Origin: Myxococcales bacterium
GTDB lineage: Bacteria > Myxococcota > Myxococcia > Myxococcales > Anaeromyxobacteraceae
DNA: 64,000 nt
Reading direction: 5' to 3'
Assembly (NCBI GenBank): GCA_021806645.1
Contig: JAJZQX010000019.1
Span: 1 to 64,000, forward strand
Below are positions 12,149 through 22,929 of the stretch, in pieces. Below the pieces are notes generated by a model, which saw nothing but the letters and a program-made list of their open reading frames with translations, was not told where the DNA came from and ran no database searches. Position 1 is the stretch's first letter. Every line of letters begins with the position of its first letter. Made by a program: the position numbers and the translations under genes.

Positions 12149-13322
12149 AGAGACCCCGGGGATCCTGGCGGCGCTGGGGCTCAACGACGTCAGCTCGGTC
12201 CAGCAGTTCGCCGAGCTGAAGAGCTACCTGGAGAACCTGGTCGAGCACGCCAACGCGCTGGTGGTCGCCGTGGACCGGAGCCGGCGGGTCACGGTCTGGA
12301 ACGGGGCGGTGGCGCGGCTGACCGGCGTGGACCGGAGCGCGGCGCTCGGCCTCCCGCTCGCCAGGTTCGTCACCCCAGAGGTGGCCACCCCGCTCGCCGC
12401 GCTGCTCACGCGGACGCTCGCCGGCGAGGCCGTGGAGGGCTTCGACCTGCCGCTGGCCCGCGCCGGCGGCGGCGAGGCGCGCGTCGCCTTCAACACCGCG
12501 CCGATCCGGGACACCGCCGGCCACGTGGACGGCGTGGTGGCCATCGGGCAGGACCAGACCCGGCTGCGCCACCTCGAGGCGGCGGCGGAGCAGGCCGAGA
12601 AGATGGCGGGCCTGGGCCGGCTCGCGGCCGGCATCGTCCACGAGGTGAACAACCCGCTGGTGGCGGTCACCATGTACGCCGACTCGCTCTACACCAAGTG
12701 GAGCGACGGCCACGGCGATCCGGGCGACCTGGAGAAGATCGCGGGCATCCGCGAGGCCGGCCTTCGGATCCAGCAGCTGGCGCGCGACCTGGCCGCCTAC
12801 GCCAGGCCCAGCGCCGGCAAGGAGGAGGCGCTGGAGCTGGCGCCGCTGCTCGACCAGGCGACGCTGATCTGCAAGCCGGCGTTCAAGGAGGTGGACGCGG
12901 TGGTGCAGCGCGATTTCCGGGCGGTGCCGCTGGTGGCGGGGAGCCGGTCGGCGCTGACCCAGGTCTTCGTCAACCTCGTCACCAACGCGGCGCAGGCCGT
13001 CAAGAGGGGCGGGACCATCCGGCTGGGGCTCCACTTCGACGGCGGACACGTCCGCGTCTCGGTGGCCGACGACGGCGAGGGGATGACGCCCGAGATCCAG
13101 GGCCACCTCTTCGAGCCGTTCTTCACCACGCGCCCGGGGCGCGGCGTCGGGCTCGGGCTGGCCACCGTGAAGGGGATCGTGGAGCGCCACGGCGGCACCG
13201 TCGTGGTGGAGAGCGCGCCGGGGGAGGGCACCCGCGTCACGGTGAACCTGCCGGCTCGCCTGGTCTCCCCCCAGGTCAAGGTGCCGCTCAGGTCTCCGGG
13301 CTCAACACCGCATAGCCGGTGA
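12135..13322 (+). CDS. NtrB-like PAS sensor histidine kinase
   Basis: A 395-aa soluble kinase. A PAS domain (about residues 35-155, [18 protein letters not shown]) precedes HisKA with the His in [13 protein letters not shown] and an HATPase domain with N box [11 protein letters not shown]1 DDGEGM and G2 [12 protein letters not shown] chose the ATG at 12135 inside the larC end because a strong AGGAGGAGGGGGAG site precedes it; the frame extends upstream without coding character. It converges with and overlaps the next gene by 35 bases tail to tail. No cognate regulator lies nearby. Confidence 0.88.
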   Translation: MEQPEETPGILAALGLNDVSSVQQFAELKSYLENLVEHANALVVAVDRSRRVTVWNGAVARLTGVDRSAALGLPLARFVTPEVATPLAALLTRTLAGEAVEGFDLPLARAGGGEARVAFNTAPIRDTAGHVDGVVAIGQDQTRLRHLEAAAEQAEKMAGLGRLAAGIVHEVNNPLVAVTMYADSLYTKWSDGHGDPGDLEKIAGIREAGLRIQQLARDLAAYARPSAGKEEALELAPLLDQATLICKPAFKEVDAVVQRDFRAVPLVAGSRSALTQVFVNLVTNAAQAVKRGGTIRLGLHFDGGHVRVSVADDGEGMTPEIQGHLFEPFFTTRPGRGVGLGLATVKGIVERHGGTVVVESAPGEGTRVTVNLPARLVSPQVKVPLRSPGSTPHSR

Positions 13323-14823
13323 AGGTGGGCAGCTCGGTCACCACCCAGTCGCCCGCGCCGTCGAGGCGCACCCTCGCCTCGGCGCCGTCGCTCATGCGGA
13401 AGCGGGCCCGGCGGGCCCCGCGGGTGGCCACCACCGGGAGCCGGAGCCGGACCCGGGCGGCCCGCTCCGGCCAGGCGGTGGCGAGGTGGACGTCCACGCC
13501 CCCGGCGTGGGCCCGCACCGCGGCGATCACCGGCACCGAGGCGGTGAAGGCCACGGCGCGCCGCTCGGCGGGGAGGATGGCGTCCACGGACCGCCCGAAG
13601 GAGACCTCGTCGCCCGGACCGGCGAAGGCGAGCAGCACCCCACCGGTGGCGCGCCGCTTCTCCAGCTCGCGGGACTCGACCCGGGAGAGGGGCTGGGCGT
13701 CGGCCAGCACCAGCGGCGCTCCGGCGGGGACCTCGGAGGGGCGGAGCGCCAGCGTCACCTGCAGCTGGCGGGAGGCCAGCGCCTCGATGGCCGCCTCCAC
13801 GGCGCGGCGATGGCGGCCACCGCTCCAGAGGTCGGCCTCGGCCGAGTAGAGGACCGAGCACTCGGTGAGCGGCGTGGCCGCGGCCGGCGATCCGCCGCGC
13901 GCCGCCACCTCCCTCATCAGGGCCCGGATGCCCGCCAGCACCGCCCCGGCCTCGCCGCCGGGCTGCACGCCGGCCAGCCCGATGCCGTAGGGCGCGGCCA
14001 GCGAGGCCAGCCTGAGCCAGGCCGCCGGCGGCGCGCCGGCCGGCGGCTCGACCGCCACCGCCCGGCGCCAGAGCGCGCCGCGCAGGAGCTCGAAGCGGCC
14101 GACCAGCGGGTGGCCGCTCAGGGCGACGGGGAAGACGGCGGCGTCGAGGTGGCGCGCCGCCGCCAGCTGCGAGGGGCCGAGCGCGCCGAACCAGCCGCCG
14201 AGCGAGAAGCCACGGCCGGCCTGCCGCCCGGCGTCGCGGGCGGCGCGGACGTGGGCCCGGACGGCGCGCTCCAGCGACTCGTGGCGGAAACGCCAGAAGT
14301 CCCGGCCGAAGGGGAGGGCTTCCGTGGAGAGGGCGCCCGGGGCGCCGGCCAGCGCCGCGCGGGCGGTGGCGAGGAAGTCGAGCGGCTGGAACTGCTCGCC
14401 GTACTTGCGCACCAGCCGCCGCTGGAACTCCCGCTGGCAGTCGGGGCAGAAGCCGGCCCCCAGCATCCCCTCCACCAGCGGCGCGTCGGGCTGCTGGAAG
14501 ACCACGCCGGCGTAGCCGGCGGCCAGCGCCGCGCGGGTCTCCTCCCCCACGCGCTGCCGGTGCCGTTCGCCGACCAGGCAGGCCAGCGGGGCCCCGGGAT
14601 CCCCGGCCAGGCCGCCCGCGGCGGAGCGGCAGGCCTCGGCCTCCGAGGCGGCGCGCCCGGACTCGACGGAGGCGAGCGCCTCCGAGAGGAGCGCCGGCCG
14701 GAGCGGCAGGTCGGGCTCGGCGACGAGCGGTCCGGCCCCCACCAGGCGGGCGGCGTGCGACCCGTCTTCCGGCAGCGCGCCCGGCGCGAGTCGGTATGGC
14801 GCGAAGGCGGAGTCGAGCAGCAT
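13288..14823 (-). CDS. Glycoside-hydrolase-like protein of unknown specificity
   Basis: A 511-aa protein that I recognise only in outline. The N-terminal 250 residues read like a TIM-barrel hydrolase, with GYAGVVFQQPDAPLVEG, a CPDC pair at FCPDCQREFQRRLVRKYGE and GFSLGGWFGAL. The C-terminal part looks like a glutamine-amidotransferase-like or beta-sandwich region, as in GH42-type beta-galactosidases (VLADAQPLSRVESRELE). There is no signal peptide. Catalytic acids cannot be assigned with certainty. Its 3' end overlaps the sensor kinase gene by 35 bases in convergent orientation. Treat as a putative carbohydrate-active enzyme. Confidence 0.55.
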   Translation of the reverse strand: MLLDSAFAPYRLAPGALPEDGSHAARLVGAGPLVAEPDLPLRPALLSEALASVESGRAASEAEACRSAAGGLAGDPGAPLACLVGERHRQRVGEETRAALAAGYAGVVFQQPDAPLVEGMLGAGFCPDCQREFQRRLVRKYGEQFQPLDFLATARAALAGAPGALSTEALPFGRDFWRFRHESLERAVRAHVRAARDAGRQAGRGFSLGGWFGALGPSQLAAARHLDAAVFPVALSGHPLVGRFELLRGALWRRAVAVEPPAGAPPAAWLRLASLAAPYGIGLAGVQPGGEAGAVLAGIRALMREVAARGGSPAAATPLTECSVLYSAEADLWSGGRHRRAVEAAIEALASRQLQVTLALRPSEVPAGAPLVLADAQPLSRVESRELEKRRATGGVLLAFAGPGDEVSFGRSVDAILPAERRAVAFTASVPVIAAVRAHAGGVDVHLATAWPERAARVRLRLPVVATRGARRARFRMSDGAEARVRLDGAGDWVVTELPTFTGYAVLSPET

Positions 14824-14872
14824 CGCTGGCGCGAAACGTTACCCGCTCGGGGCAGGGCCGACAAGCACCCAA

Positions 14873-14890
14873 CCTCGCGCTGGCGCGAGG
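14873..14890. other. GC-rich hairpin in the leader before the motor operon
   Basis: A perfect 7-bp inverted repeat (CCTCGCG, loop CTGG, CGCGAGG) lies in the 170-bp gap between the divergent hydrolase-like gene and the ExbB gene. No T-run follows, so it is not a standard terminator. It could be a transcript structure or protein site; its function is unknown. Confidence 0.35.
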
Positions 14891-14993
14891 GAAATTCGCG
14901 TGCTACGCATGAGGTCACGGCAAGCCGGCGTACCATGTCCGACCGACAGGCAACGGACTGATCGTACGGCACCCGCTTACGGAGGTCTCCGCG

Positions 14994-15671
14994 ATGGGCG
15001 AGATGTTCGGGACGCTGGCCAAGCAGTACCACGCGGGCGGATGGATGATGCACCCCATCCTGGTCGCGCTCATCTTCACCCTCGCCGTGATGGTTGACCG
15101 GATCATCGTCCTCTACTTCAGGGCGGCGGTGGACAAGGAGTCGTTCCTGCGCGGGCTGAAGCAGCACGTCTTCGCCGGCGATCTCGACAAGGCCATCGCC
15201 TTCTGCGCGGCGCAGAAGAAGGTGCCGCTGGTCTCGGTGATCAAGGCCGGCCTGATCAACGTGCCCAAGGGGGAGGAGGACGTGCAGGCGGCCATGGACG
15301 AGGCCACGCTGCGCGAGTCGCCCAGGATCGAGATGCGCACCGGCTACCTGGCCATGCTCGGCAACGTGGCCACGCTGCTCGGCCTGCTCGGCACCATCGT
15401 CGGCCTGATCGGCGCGTTCGGCGCCGTGGCCAACGCCAACCCGGCCGACAAGGCGACCATCCTGGCCAACTCCATCTCGGAGGCCATGAACTGCACCGCC
15501 TTCGGCCTGATCGTCGCCATCCCGGCGCTGGCGGCCTACTCGGTGCTGCAGGGGCGCACCCAGCACATGCTCGACGACATCAACGAGGCGGCCGTGTCGG
15601 TGCTCAACCTGATCGTGGCCAACAGGGAGAAGATGAAGGTCCCGGCCACGCTGGCGGCCGATCAGTCGTAA
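14994..15671 (+). CDS. MotA/TolQ/ExbB-family motor subunit (AglR-like)
   Basis: A 225-aa inner-membrane proton-channel subunit with three hydrophobic segments: one near residues 18-38 and a pair near 115-140 and 165-185. The signature LGNVATLLGLLGTIVGLIGAFG precedes the second segment. A GGAGG-like site precedes the ATG. It is followed by two ExbD-type genes, which reproduces the one-plus-two organisation of the Myxococcus gliding motor AglR-AglQ-AglS. No TonB, Tol or flagellar gene is adjacent, which favours the Agl-type reading over TonB energisation. The specific role is still inferred. Confidence 0.82.
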   Translation: MGEMFGTLAKQYHAGGWMMHPILVALIFTLAVMVDRIIVLYFRAAVDKESFLRGLKQHVFAGDLDKAIAFCAAQKKVPLVSVIKAGLINVPKGEEDVQAAMDEATLRESPRIEMRTGYLAMLGNVATLLGLLGTIVGLIGAFGAVANANPADKATILANSISEAMNCTAFGLIVAIPALAAYSVLQGRTQHMLDDINEAAVSVLNLIVANREKMKVPATLAADQS

Positions 15672-15713
15672 GGCGGCGCGCACCCCTTCGCAGGACGGAA
15701 AGGAGGTCAGGAC

Positions 15714-16208
15714 ATGGGCGGCGGCGCGATGCCCGAACAGGGCGGCGGCGGAAAGAAGAAGAAGAAGGCCCTCGACGCGGTCATCAACGTCGTCCCGGCC
15801 ATCGACCTCCTCTCCTGCCTGATCACCTTCCTCCTCTACACGGCGGTCTGGACGCAGATCTCGCGGCTGCAGGTGCAGCAGCTCGGGCTGGGCGCGCCCG
15901 AGACCACCCCGGTCGAGGAGCAGCAGAAGGCGCTGGCGGTCGTCCTGGCGGTGGGCGAGCGCGGCATGGCGCTGTCGGTGGGCGACGCCAGCTACGACAT
16001 CCCCAGCCTGGGCCGCGACGCCGAGGGGGTGGTGCTGCAGGATCTCAAGTCGCTCGGCACCCGCTTGAAGGCGGTCAAGGGCGAGTTCCCCGACCAGGGC
16101 GCCATCATCGTCACCGCGGAGGACACCGTCCCCTACGGCGACCTGGTCCACGTCATCGACGCCTGCCTCGCGGCCGGGCTGATGCAGGTCTCCGTGTCCG
16201 GAGTCTAG
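15714..16208 (+). CDS. ExbD/TolR-family motor subunit (AglQ-like)
   Basis: A 164-aa protein with a short cytoplasmic N-terminus rich in Gly and Lys (GGGGKKKKKAL), one membrane helix carrying the conserved proton-accepting aspartate (D31 in NVVPAIDLLSCLITFLL), and a periplasmic domain. ATG at 15714 has AAGGAGG upstream. Next to the ExbB-like subunit and followed by a second ExbD-like gene, it would contribute half of the stator's periplasmic arms. The charged Lys run next to the membrane sets it apart from its neighbour. Confidence 0.82.
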   Translation: MGGGAMPEQGGGGKKKKKALDAVINVVPAIDLLSCLITFLLYTAVWTQISRLQVQQLGLGAPETTPVEEQQKALAVVLAVGERGMALSVGDASYDIPSLGRDAEGVVLQDLKSLGTRLKAVKGEFPDQGAIIVTAEDTVPYGDLVHVIDACLAAGLMQVSVSGV

Positions 16209-16220
16209 GGAGCCCCCCGC

Positions 16221-16796
16221 ATGGCCATCGTCCAGCCCGGCAAGCGGCTCGCCAAGCGGCTCCAGCGCTCCAGGGTGCTGGGCGGCAAGATCGTGCGGGG
16301 CCGCAAGGCCACCAACGCCGATCTCAACGTGGTCCCCATGGTGGACATGATGACCATGCTGGTCATCTTCCTGCTGCAGCAGTTCAGCGCCACCGGCGAG
16401 GTGCTCTACATGCAGAAGGACATCCGGCTCCCCGACGCGCGCCACGGCCAGATGATCGAGCAGGCGCCGACGGTGGCCATCTCGGCCGAGCAGGTGGTGG
16501 TGGCCGGCCAGAAGGTGGCCGACGTGGCCGACCTCGACCGCGACGCCGGCTACCTCGACATCCCCGCGCTCGAGGAGCGGCTGCGCGAGGACAGGAAGCG
16601 CTGGGACTTCATCCACCAGTCGGATCCCGGCTCCAGGTGGGACGGGATCGTCAACATCCAGGCGGACCAGAAGGTGCCGTTCCGGATCGTGAAGCGGGTG
16701 ATGTACTCCTGCGGCGTGGCCGGCTACTTCAACCTCAACTTCGCCGCCCTCGACATCGGCAGCGGCTCGGCCGCCGTCCAGGCCCCGGCGCCCTAG
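16221..16796 (+). CDS. ExbD/TolR-family motor subunit (AglS-like)
   Basis: A 191-aa second ExbD-type subunit. A basic N-terminus leads to one membrane helix with the conserved aspartate D42 in NVVPMVDMMTMLVIFLL, then a periplasmic domain. It starts 12 bases after the preceding subunit. The two ExbD proteins are clearly different in sequence, as in AglQ and AglS, where both are needed for one motor. The C-terminal tail is Ala/Pro-rich. Confidence 0.82.
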   Translation: MAIVQPGKRLAKRLQRSRVLGGKIVRGRKATNADLNVVPMVDMMTMLVIFLLQQFSATGEVLYMQKDIRLPDARHGQMIEQAPTVAISAEQVVVAGQKVADVADLDRDAGYLDIPALEERLREDRKRWDFIHQSDPGSRWDGIVNIQADQKVPFRIVKRVMYSCGVAGYFNLNFAALDIGSGSAAVQAPAP

Positions 16797-16950
16797 AGCG
16801 CAGCCCATATTCCCAGCCCGGACTGGACAAGGCGGTTTCCGGCCTAGTAGATTCCGCCGTCCGCCGATGCCCCATCGGCGGCGCCCACAGCGCAACGAGC
16901 CGAATTTCCGCAGGGATTCACGAAATCTCCCACGAGGGAACCGCCCAGCC

Positions 16951-19401
<2,451 letters not shown>

Positions 19402-19410
19402 GGCACTTGC

Positions 19411-20106
19411 ATGAGCCTGGAGCGCCACGCTCCGCGGACCGAGAGGGGGGCGCTGGCCCGGGCGTGCGCCGCCCTCAAGGTCTTCCCGCTGCCGGGGGTG
19501 GTGCTGCTGCCGGGCGCGCCGGCCCCCTTCCACGTCTTCGAGGCGCGCTACCTCGCCCTCTTCGAGGCGGCGCTCGCGGGCGACCGGCTGGTGGCGCTCC
19601 CGACCGTCGTGGACGACGCCCAGGTCATGGCGGAGCGGCCCGAGCTGCACCCGGTGGCCGGGATCTGCGTCATCGTCGGCGATCAGGAGAACGACGACGG
19701 CACCCGCGACGTGCTGCTCCACTGCGCCGGGCGGGTGCGGCTGCTCGAGGAGCTGCTCCAGGGCACGGCGTGGCGCGAGTTCCGGGCCGAGCTGGTGGAG
19801 GACGTCTTCCCTCCGGGCGGCGCCGCGGCGCTGCAGGGCGACGTCGAGGCGCTCGGCCAGCTCTGCTACGAGCTGATCCCGCTCCTGCCGCCCGAGTCGG
19901 GCGTGGGCCGGCTCACCGAGGCGGTGGCGCACATGAAGGACCCGGCCGCCATTGCCGACCTGGTGGCGGCGGCCGCCGTCACCGAGCCGGCGGCGCGCTA
20001 CCGCGTGCTGGCCGAGCCGGAGGTGGCCAGGCGGCTCAAGCTGGTGGACCAGGAGCTGGCGGCGCTGCTGCTGCTCCTCTCGCAGGGGCGCACCCCGCGG
20101 AACTGA
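19411..20106 (+). CDS. LON substrate-binding-domain protein
   Basis: A 231-aa cytoplasmic protein consisting of a stand-alone LON N-terminal (PUA-like) domain with the signature FPLPGVVLLPGAPAPFHVFEARY. It lacks the AAA and protease domains of Lon. Such proteins are common but of unclear function; a role in protein quality control or substrate recruitment is a guess. It starts nine bases after hppA and converges on the dehydrogenase gene, leaving 25 bp between their ends. Confidence 0.8.
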   Translation: MSLERHAPRTERGALARACAALKVFPLPGVVLLPGAPAPFHVFEARYLALFEAALAGDRLVALPTVVDDAQVMAERPELHPVAGICVIVGDQENDDGTRDVLLHCAGRVRLLEELLQGTAWREFRAELVEDVFPPGGAAALQGDVEALGQLCYELIPLLPPESGVGRLTEAVAHMKDPAAIADLVAAAAVTEPAARYRVLAEPEVARRLKLVDQELAALLLLLSQGRTPRN

Positions 20107-20131
20107 GGGCGCCGGCCCCGCCCCCGAGGGC

Positions 20132-22858
20132 CTACCGCCGGCCGATGCCGTGGTAGGTGAAGCCGGCGGCGCGGGCCTTCTGCGCGTCCCAGGCGTTGCG
20201 GCCGTCGAGCAGCACGTCGCCCTTCATCAGCTTCTTCAGCCGCGCCCAGTCGGGCTGGCGGAACTCGTTCCACTCGGTCACCAGCAGGAGCGCGTCGGCC
20301 CCCTCGGCGGCGGCGTAGGGCTCCTTCACCAGCTCCACCGCGGCCGGCAGGAGCCGGGCCGCCACCTCGCGCGCCACCGGGTCGTGGGCGCGGACAGTGG
20401 CGCCGTTGCCGACCAGCGCCTCGATGATGGTGAGCGACGGGGCCTCGCGCATGTCGTCGGTCTTGGGCTTGAAGGCCAGGCCCCAGACGCCGAAGACCTT
20501 GCCGGCCACCTTGCCGCCGAAGTGCTTCATGGCCTTCTCGACCAGCGAGCGCTTCTGGCGCTCGTTGACTCGCTCGACGGCGCGCAGCAGGTCGAAGTCG
20601 AGGCCGATCTGGCGAGCGGTGGTCATGAGCGCCCGCACGTCCTTGGGGAAGCAGTTGTGGACCACCAGCCCGGAGGTGGTGACGAAGGTCTCCGCGCCCG
20701 GGACCTCGAGCGAATAGACGAAGCCGCGGTGTGGCCGGCGCTCGACGCCTGTGACCCGGACGAAGGTGCCGGAGTCCACGCGAGAACAGCCGGTGGGGCG
20801 GATGCGCTTCGCCTGGCGGGACAGCGTGGTCTGGATGCCGACGCGGTCGGCCGGCTTCACCAGGTCGAGGAGACGCTCCACCTGATCTGCCCCGGCGACC
20901 GTGATCCAGAAGGTATCGACCGTGGACCTGGTGCACCGCCCGACCCTCAGCGCGGCCGTGATCCCCAGGCCGCCCAGGAGCCGGAGGACTCCATCGGCGA
21001 GGGCGGCGCTCACGGAGGCCCACTGCATCACCACGCTCGGGCCGCCGTTGACGAGCGACCAGGAGCCGTCGCCGAGCCACATCCCGGCCAGCAAGGCCCG
21101 CTGCCGCTCGGGCGGCTCGCTCCAGATGAGATCGGGGATCCGGTGGCTGTAGCAGTCGAAGCCGACGTCGAGGACCTCGAGGAAGAAGGCGGCCAGCAGT
21201 CGGGAGGAGACGGAGACCTGCATCGTCGTCCCGGTGTCGTGAACGGAGGCCTTGACCCCCTGGTCGCGCCAGTACGAAGCCACCTCTTCCACCAGCTCCG
21301 GCTCGCGGGTCGGGTGGAAGGACCAGGCGAGGCGCCGGCGCGCGCCGTCGCCTGTGCAGTGGCCCTCGGAGAGGTAGAGTCCGACCATCCGCCAGAACCG
21401 TTCGTCGGCCGTCAGGCTGACCGGGACGCGGGTGCCGTTCTTCACCGTGGACAGCCGAGCCCCATCGAGCGAAAGCCCCGCGGCGCGCAGCTCGGGAAGC
21501 CGGAGCGCCTGGTTGCGAAGGATGTCGTGGGTCCGCGCCGGTCCACGCGGATGCTCGAGCCGGGCCAGCGCCCGGTGCAGGCCGCATCCGCCCATGGCGG
21601 TGAGCTTCTCCGCCGCCTCGACGCCGGGATGCACGATGACGTTGGCGGCCTCGAGCCCGGCGACGTTCATTGCGGCCAGCAGGCTCAGTTGCCGTGGCGC
21701 CTCGGCGGCCGCGGGAGCCGTCCCCTGGGCCAGCGGGAGCCAGTCCTCGGTGGTGAGCTGGTCGGCTCGCCTGGTCGCGAACTCAGTCCCGCCCTTTCCG
21801 GTCACCACCAGCGGGTGATCCGGGGTGCAGGTGACCGAGCGTCCCATCTTGGTCGAGAGGGTGAGCACCTCACCCTCGTGATGCCGCCGCGTGGCCGCCG
21901 CGACCGGCCGGAATCGGGGCGGCTCACCGGGTGTCCAGGAGAGCACCTCAAGCCCGTCTGGGCGGAGCACCTCGGCCTCGAAGTCCTCTCCCAGCAGCGC
22001 ATCGAAGAGGTCGGCCAGCGTCACCAGCCGGCAGCGGCCGGAGTGGCGAACGAGGACCGACTCCTCACCGACCAGACACGACCCGCCGAAGCCGACCCCC
22101 GGGTGAAGGAACGGGTGGCCGATCCGCTTGTCGCTCCCCATGCCGCGCCGCACCTGGTCCACGTCGGCGCCGAGCCGGTCGCAGACCGCGGCGATCTCGT
22201 TCATGAAGGAGATGCGGGTGGCCAGCATGGCGTTGGCGGCGTACTTGGTCAGCTCGGCCGAGCGGAGATCCATGAAGAGGACCGGCTGCTCGGCGCGGGT
22301 GAAGGGGGCGTAGAGCTCGGCCATGACGGCGCGGGCCCGGTCGCTGGCGACGCCGACCACCACGCGGTCGGGGCGCATGAAGTCGTCGATGGCCGCCCCT
22401 TCCTTCAAGAACTCCGGGTTGGAGACCACGTCGAAGGGCTGCTTGGTGACGGTGGCGAGCCGGTCGCGCACCTGGTCGGCGCTGCCGACCGGCACGGTGC
22501 TCTTGTTGACCACCACGCAGTAGCCGGTCAGGGCGCGGCCGATCGACCCGGCGGCGGCGAGCACGTAGGAGAGGTCGGCCTCGCCGAGCTCGCCGGGCGG
22601 GGTGCCGACGGCGATGAAGGCCACCTCGGCGCCCGGCACCGCCTCCTCGTAGCGGGTGGTGAAGTGGAGCCGCTTCTCGGCGACGTTGCGGTGGACCAGC
22701 TCCTCGAGGCCCGGCTCGTAGATGGGGATGCCGCCCCCGCGCAGCAGCTCGATCTTGTCCGGATCGTGGTCCACGCAGGTGACGTCGTGGCCCGACTCGG
22801 CGAAGCAGGTGCCGGTGACGAGGCCGACGTAACCGGTTCCGATGACGGCGATCTTCAT
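20132..22858 (-). CDS. ugd: UDP-glucose 6-dehydrogenase precursor with an in-frame intein
   Basis: A 908-codon frame encoding a 433-aa UDP-glucose 6-dehydrogenase split by a 475-aa intein. The N-extein has the NAD-binding MKIAVIGTGYVGLVTGTCFAE, VGTPPGELGEADLSYV and STVPVGSADQV; the C-extein resumes at CFPKDVRALM and ends with GLAFKPKTDDMREAPS and a DGRNAWD segment. After splicing the active-site motif GFGGSCFPKD is restored. The enzyme oxidises UDP-glucose to UDP-glucuronate with NAD+ for polysaccharide synthesis. I chose the ATG at 22858, with GGGAG 13 bases upstream; a GTG at 22876 would add six residues. Downstream genes on this strand's upstream side are glycosylation-related. The ends keep normal UDP-GlcDH length, so the extein appears intact. 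Confidence 0.93.
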   Translation of the reverse strand: MKIAVIGTGYVGLVTGTCFAESGHDVTCVDHDPDKIELLRGGGIPIYEPGLEELVHRNVAEKRLHFTTRYEEAVPGAEVAFIAVGTPPGELGEADLSYVLAAAGSIGRALTGYCVVVNKSTVPVGSADQVRDRLATVTKQPFDVVSNPEFLKEGAAIDDFMRPDRVVVGVASDRARAVMAELYAPFTRAEQPVLFMDLRSAELTKYAANAMLATRISFMNEIAAVCDRLGADVDQVRRGMGSDKRIGHPFLHPGVGFGGSCLVGEESVLVRHSGRCRLVTLADLFDALLGEDFEAEVLRPDGLEVLSWTPGEPPRFRPVAAATRRHHEGEVLTLSTKMGRSVTCTPDHPLVVTGKGGTEFATRRADQLTTEDWLPLAQGTAPAAAEAPRQLSLLAAMNVAGLEAANVIVHPGVEAAEKLTAMGGCGLHRALARLEHPRGPARTHDILRNQALRLPELRAAGLSLDGARLSTVKNGTRVPVSLTADERFWRMVGLYLSEGHCTGDGARRRLAWSFHPTREPELVEEVASYWRDQGVKASVHDTGTTMQVSVSSRLLAAFFLEVLDVGFDCYSHRIPDLIWSEPPERQRALLAGMWLGDGSWSLVNGGPSVVMQWASVSAALADGVLRLLGGLGITAALRVGRCTRSTVDTFWITVAGADQVERLLDLVKPADRVGIQTTLSRQAKRIRPTGCSRVDSGTFVRVTGVERRPHRGFVYSLEVPGAETFVTTSGLVVHNCFPKDVRALMTTARQIGLDFDLLRAVERVNERQKRSLVEKAMKHFGGKVAGKVFGVWGLAFKPKTDDMREAPSLTIIEALVGNGATVRAHDPVAREVAARLLPAAVELVKEPYAAAEGADALLLVTEWNEFRQPDWARLKKLMKGDVLLDGRNAWDAQKARAAGFTYHGIGRR
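20654..22078 (-). mobile_element. Full-length intein with LAGLIDADG-type endonuclease domain
   Basis: A 475-residue protein intron inside ugd, between Ser and the catalytic Cys of the extein. Block A starts with C1 (CLVGEESVLV). Block B has TPDH (T85-H88). Blocks F and G end FVYSLEVPGAETF... LVVHN with penultimate His474 and Asn475; the +1 residue is Cys. This is the full class-1 splicing set. Between the splicing halves lie two LAGLIDADG-like helices, VGLYLSEG (acidic E238) and LLAGMWLGDG (acidic D337), so a homing endonuclease is present and possibly active. No stop or frameshift interrupts it. Base composition is similar to the host gene, suggesting long residence or a G+C-rich donor. Confidence 0.93.
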
Positions 22859-22929
22859 GCGCGCTAGAGCTCCCACGGACCACGGTGAGCGGCGAAATTA
22901 CCACGCCCCGCGGCGCCCACGCCCGGAAG

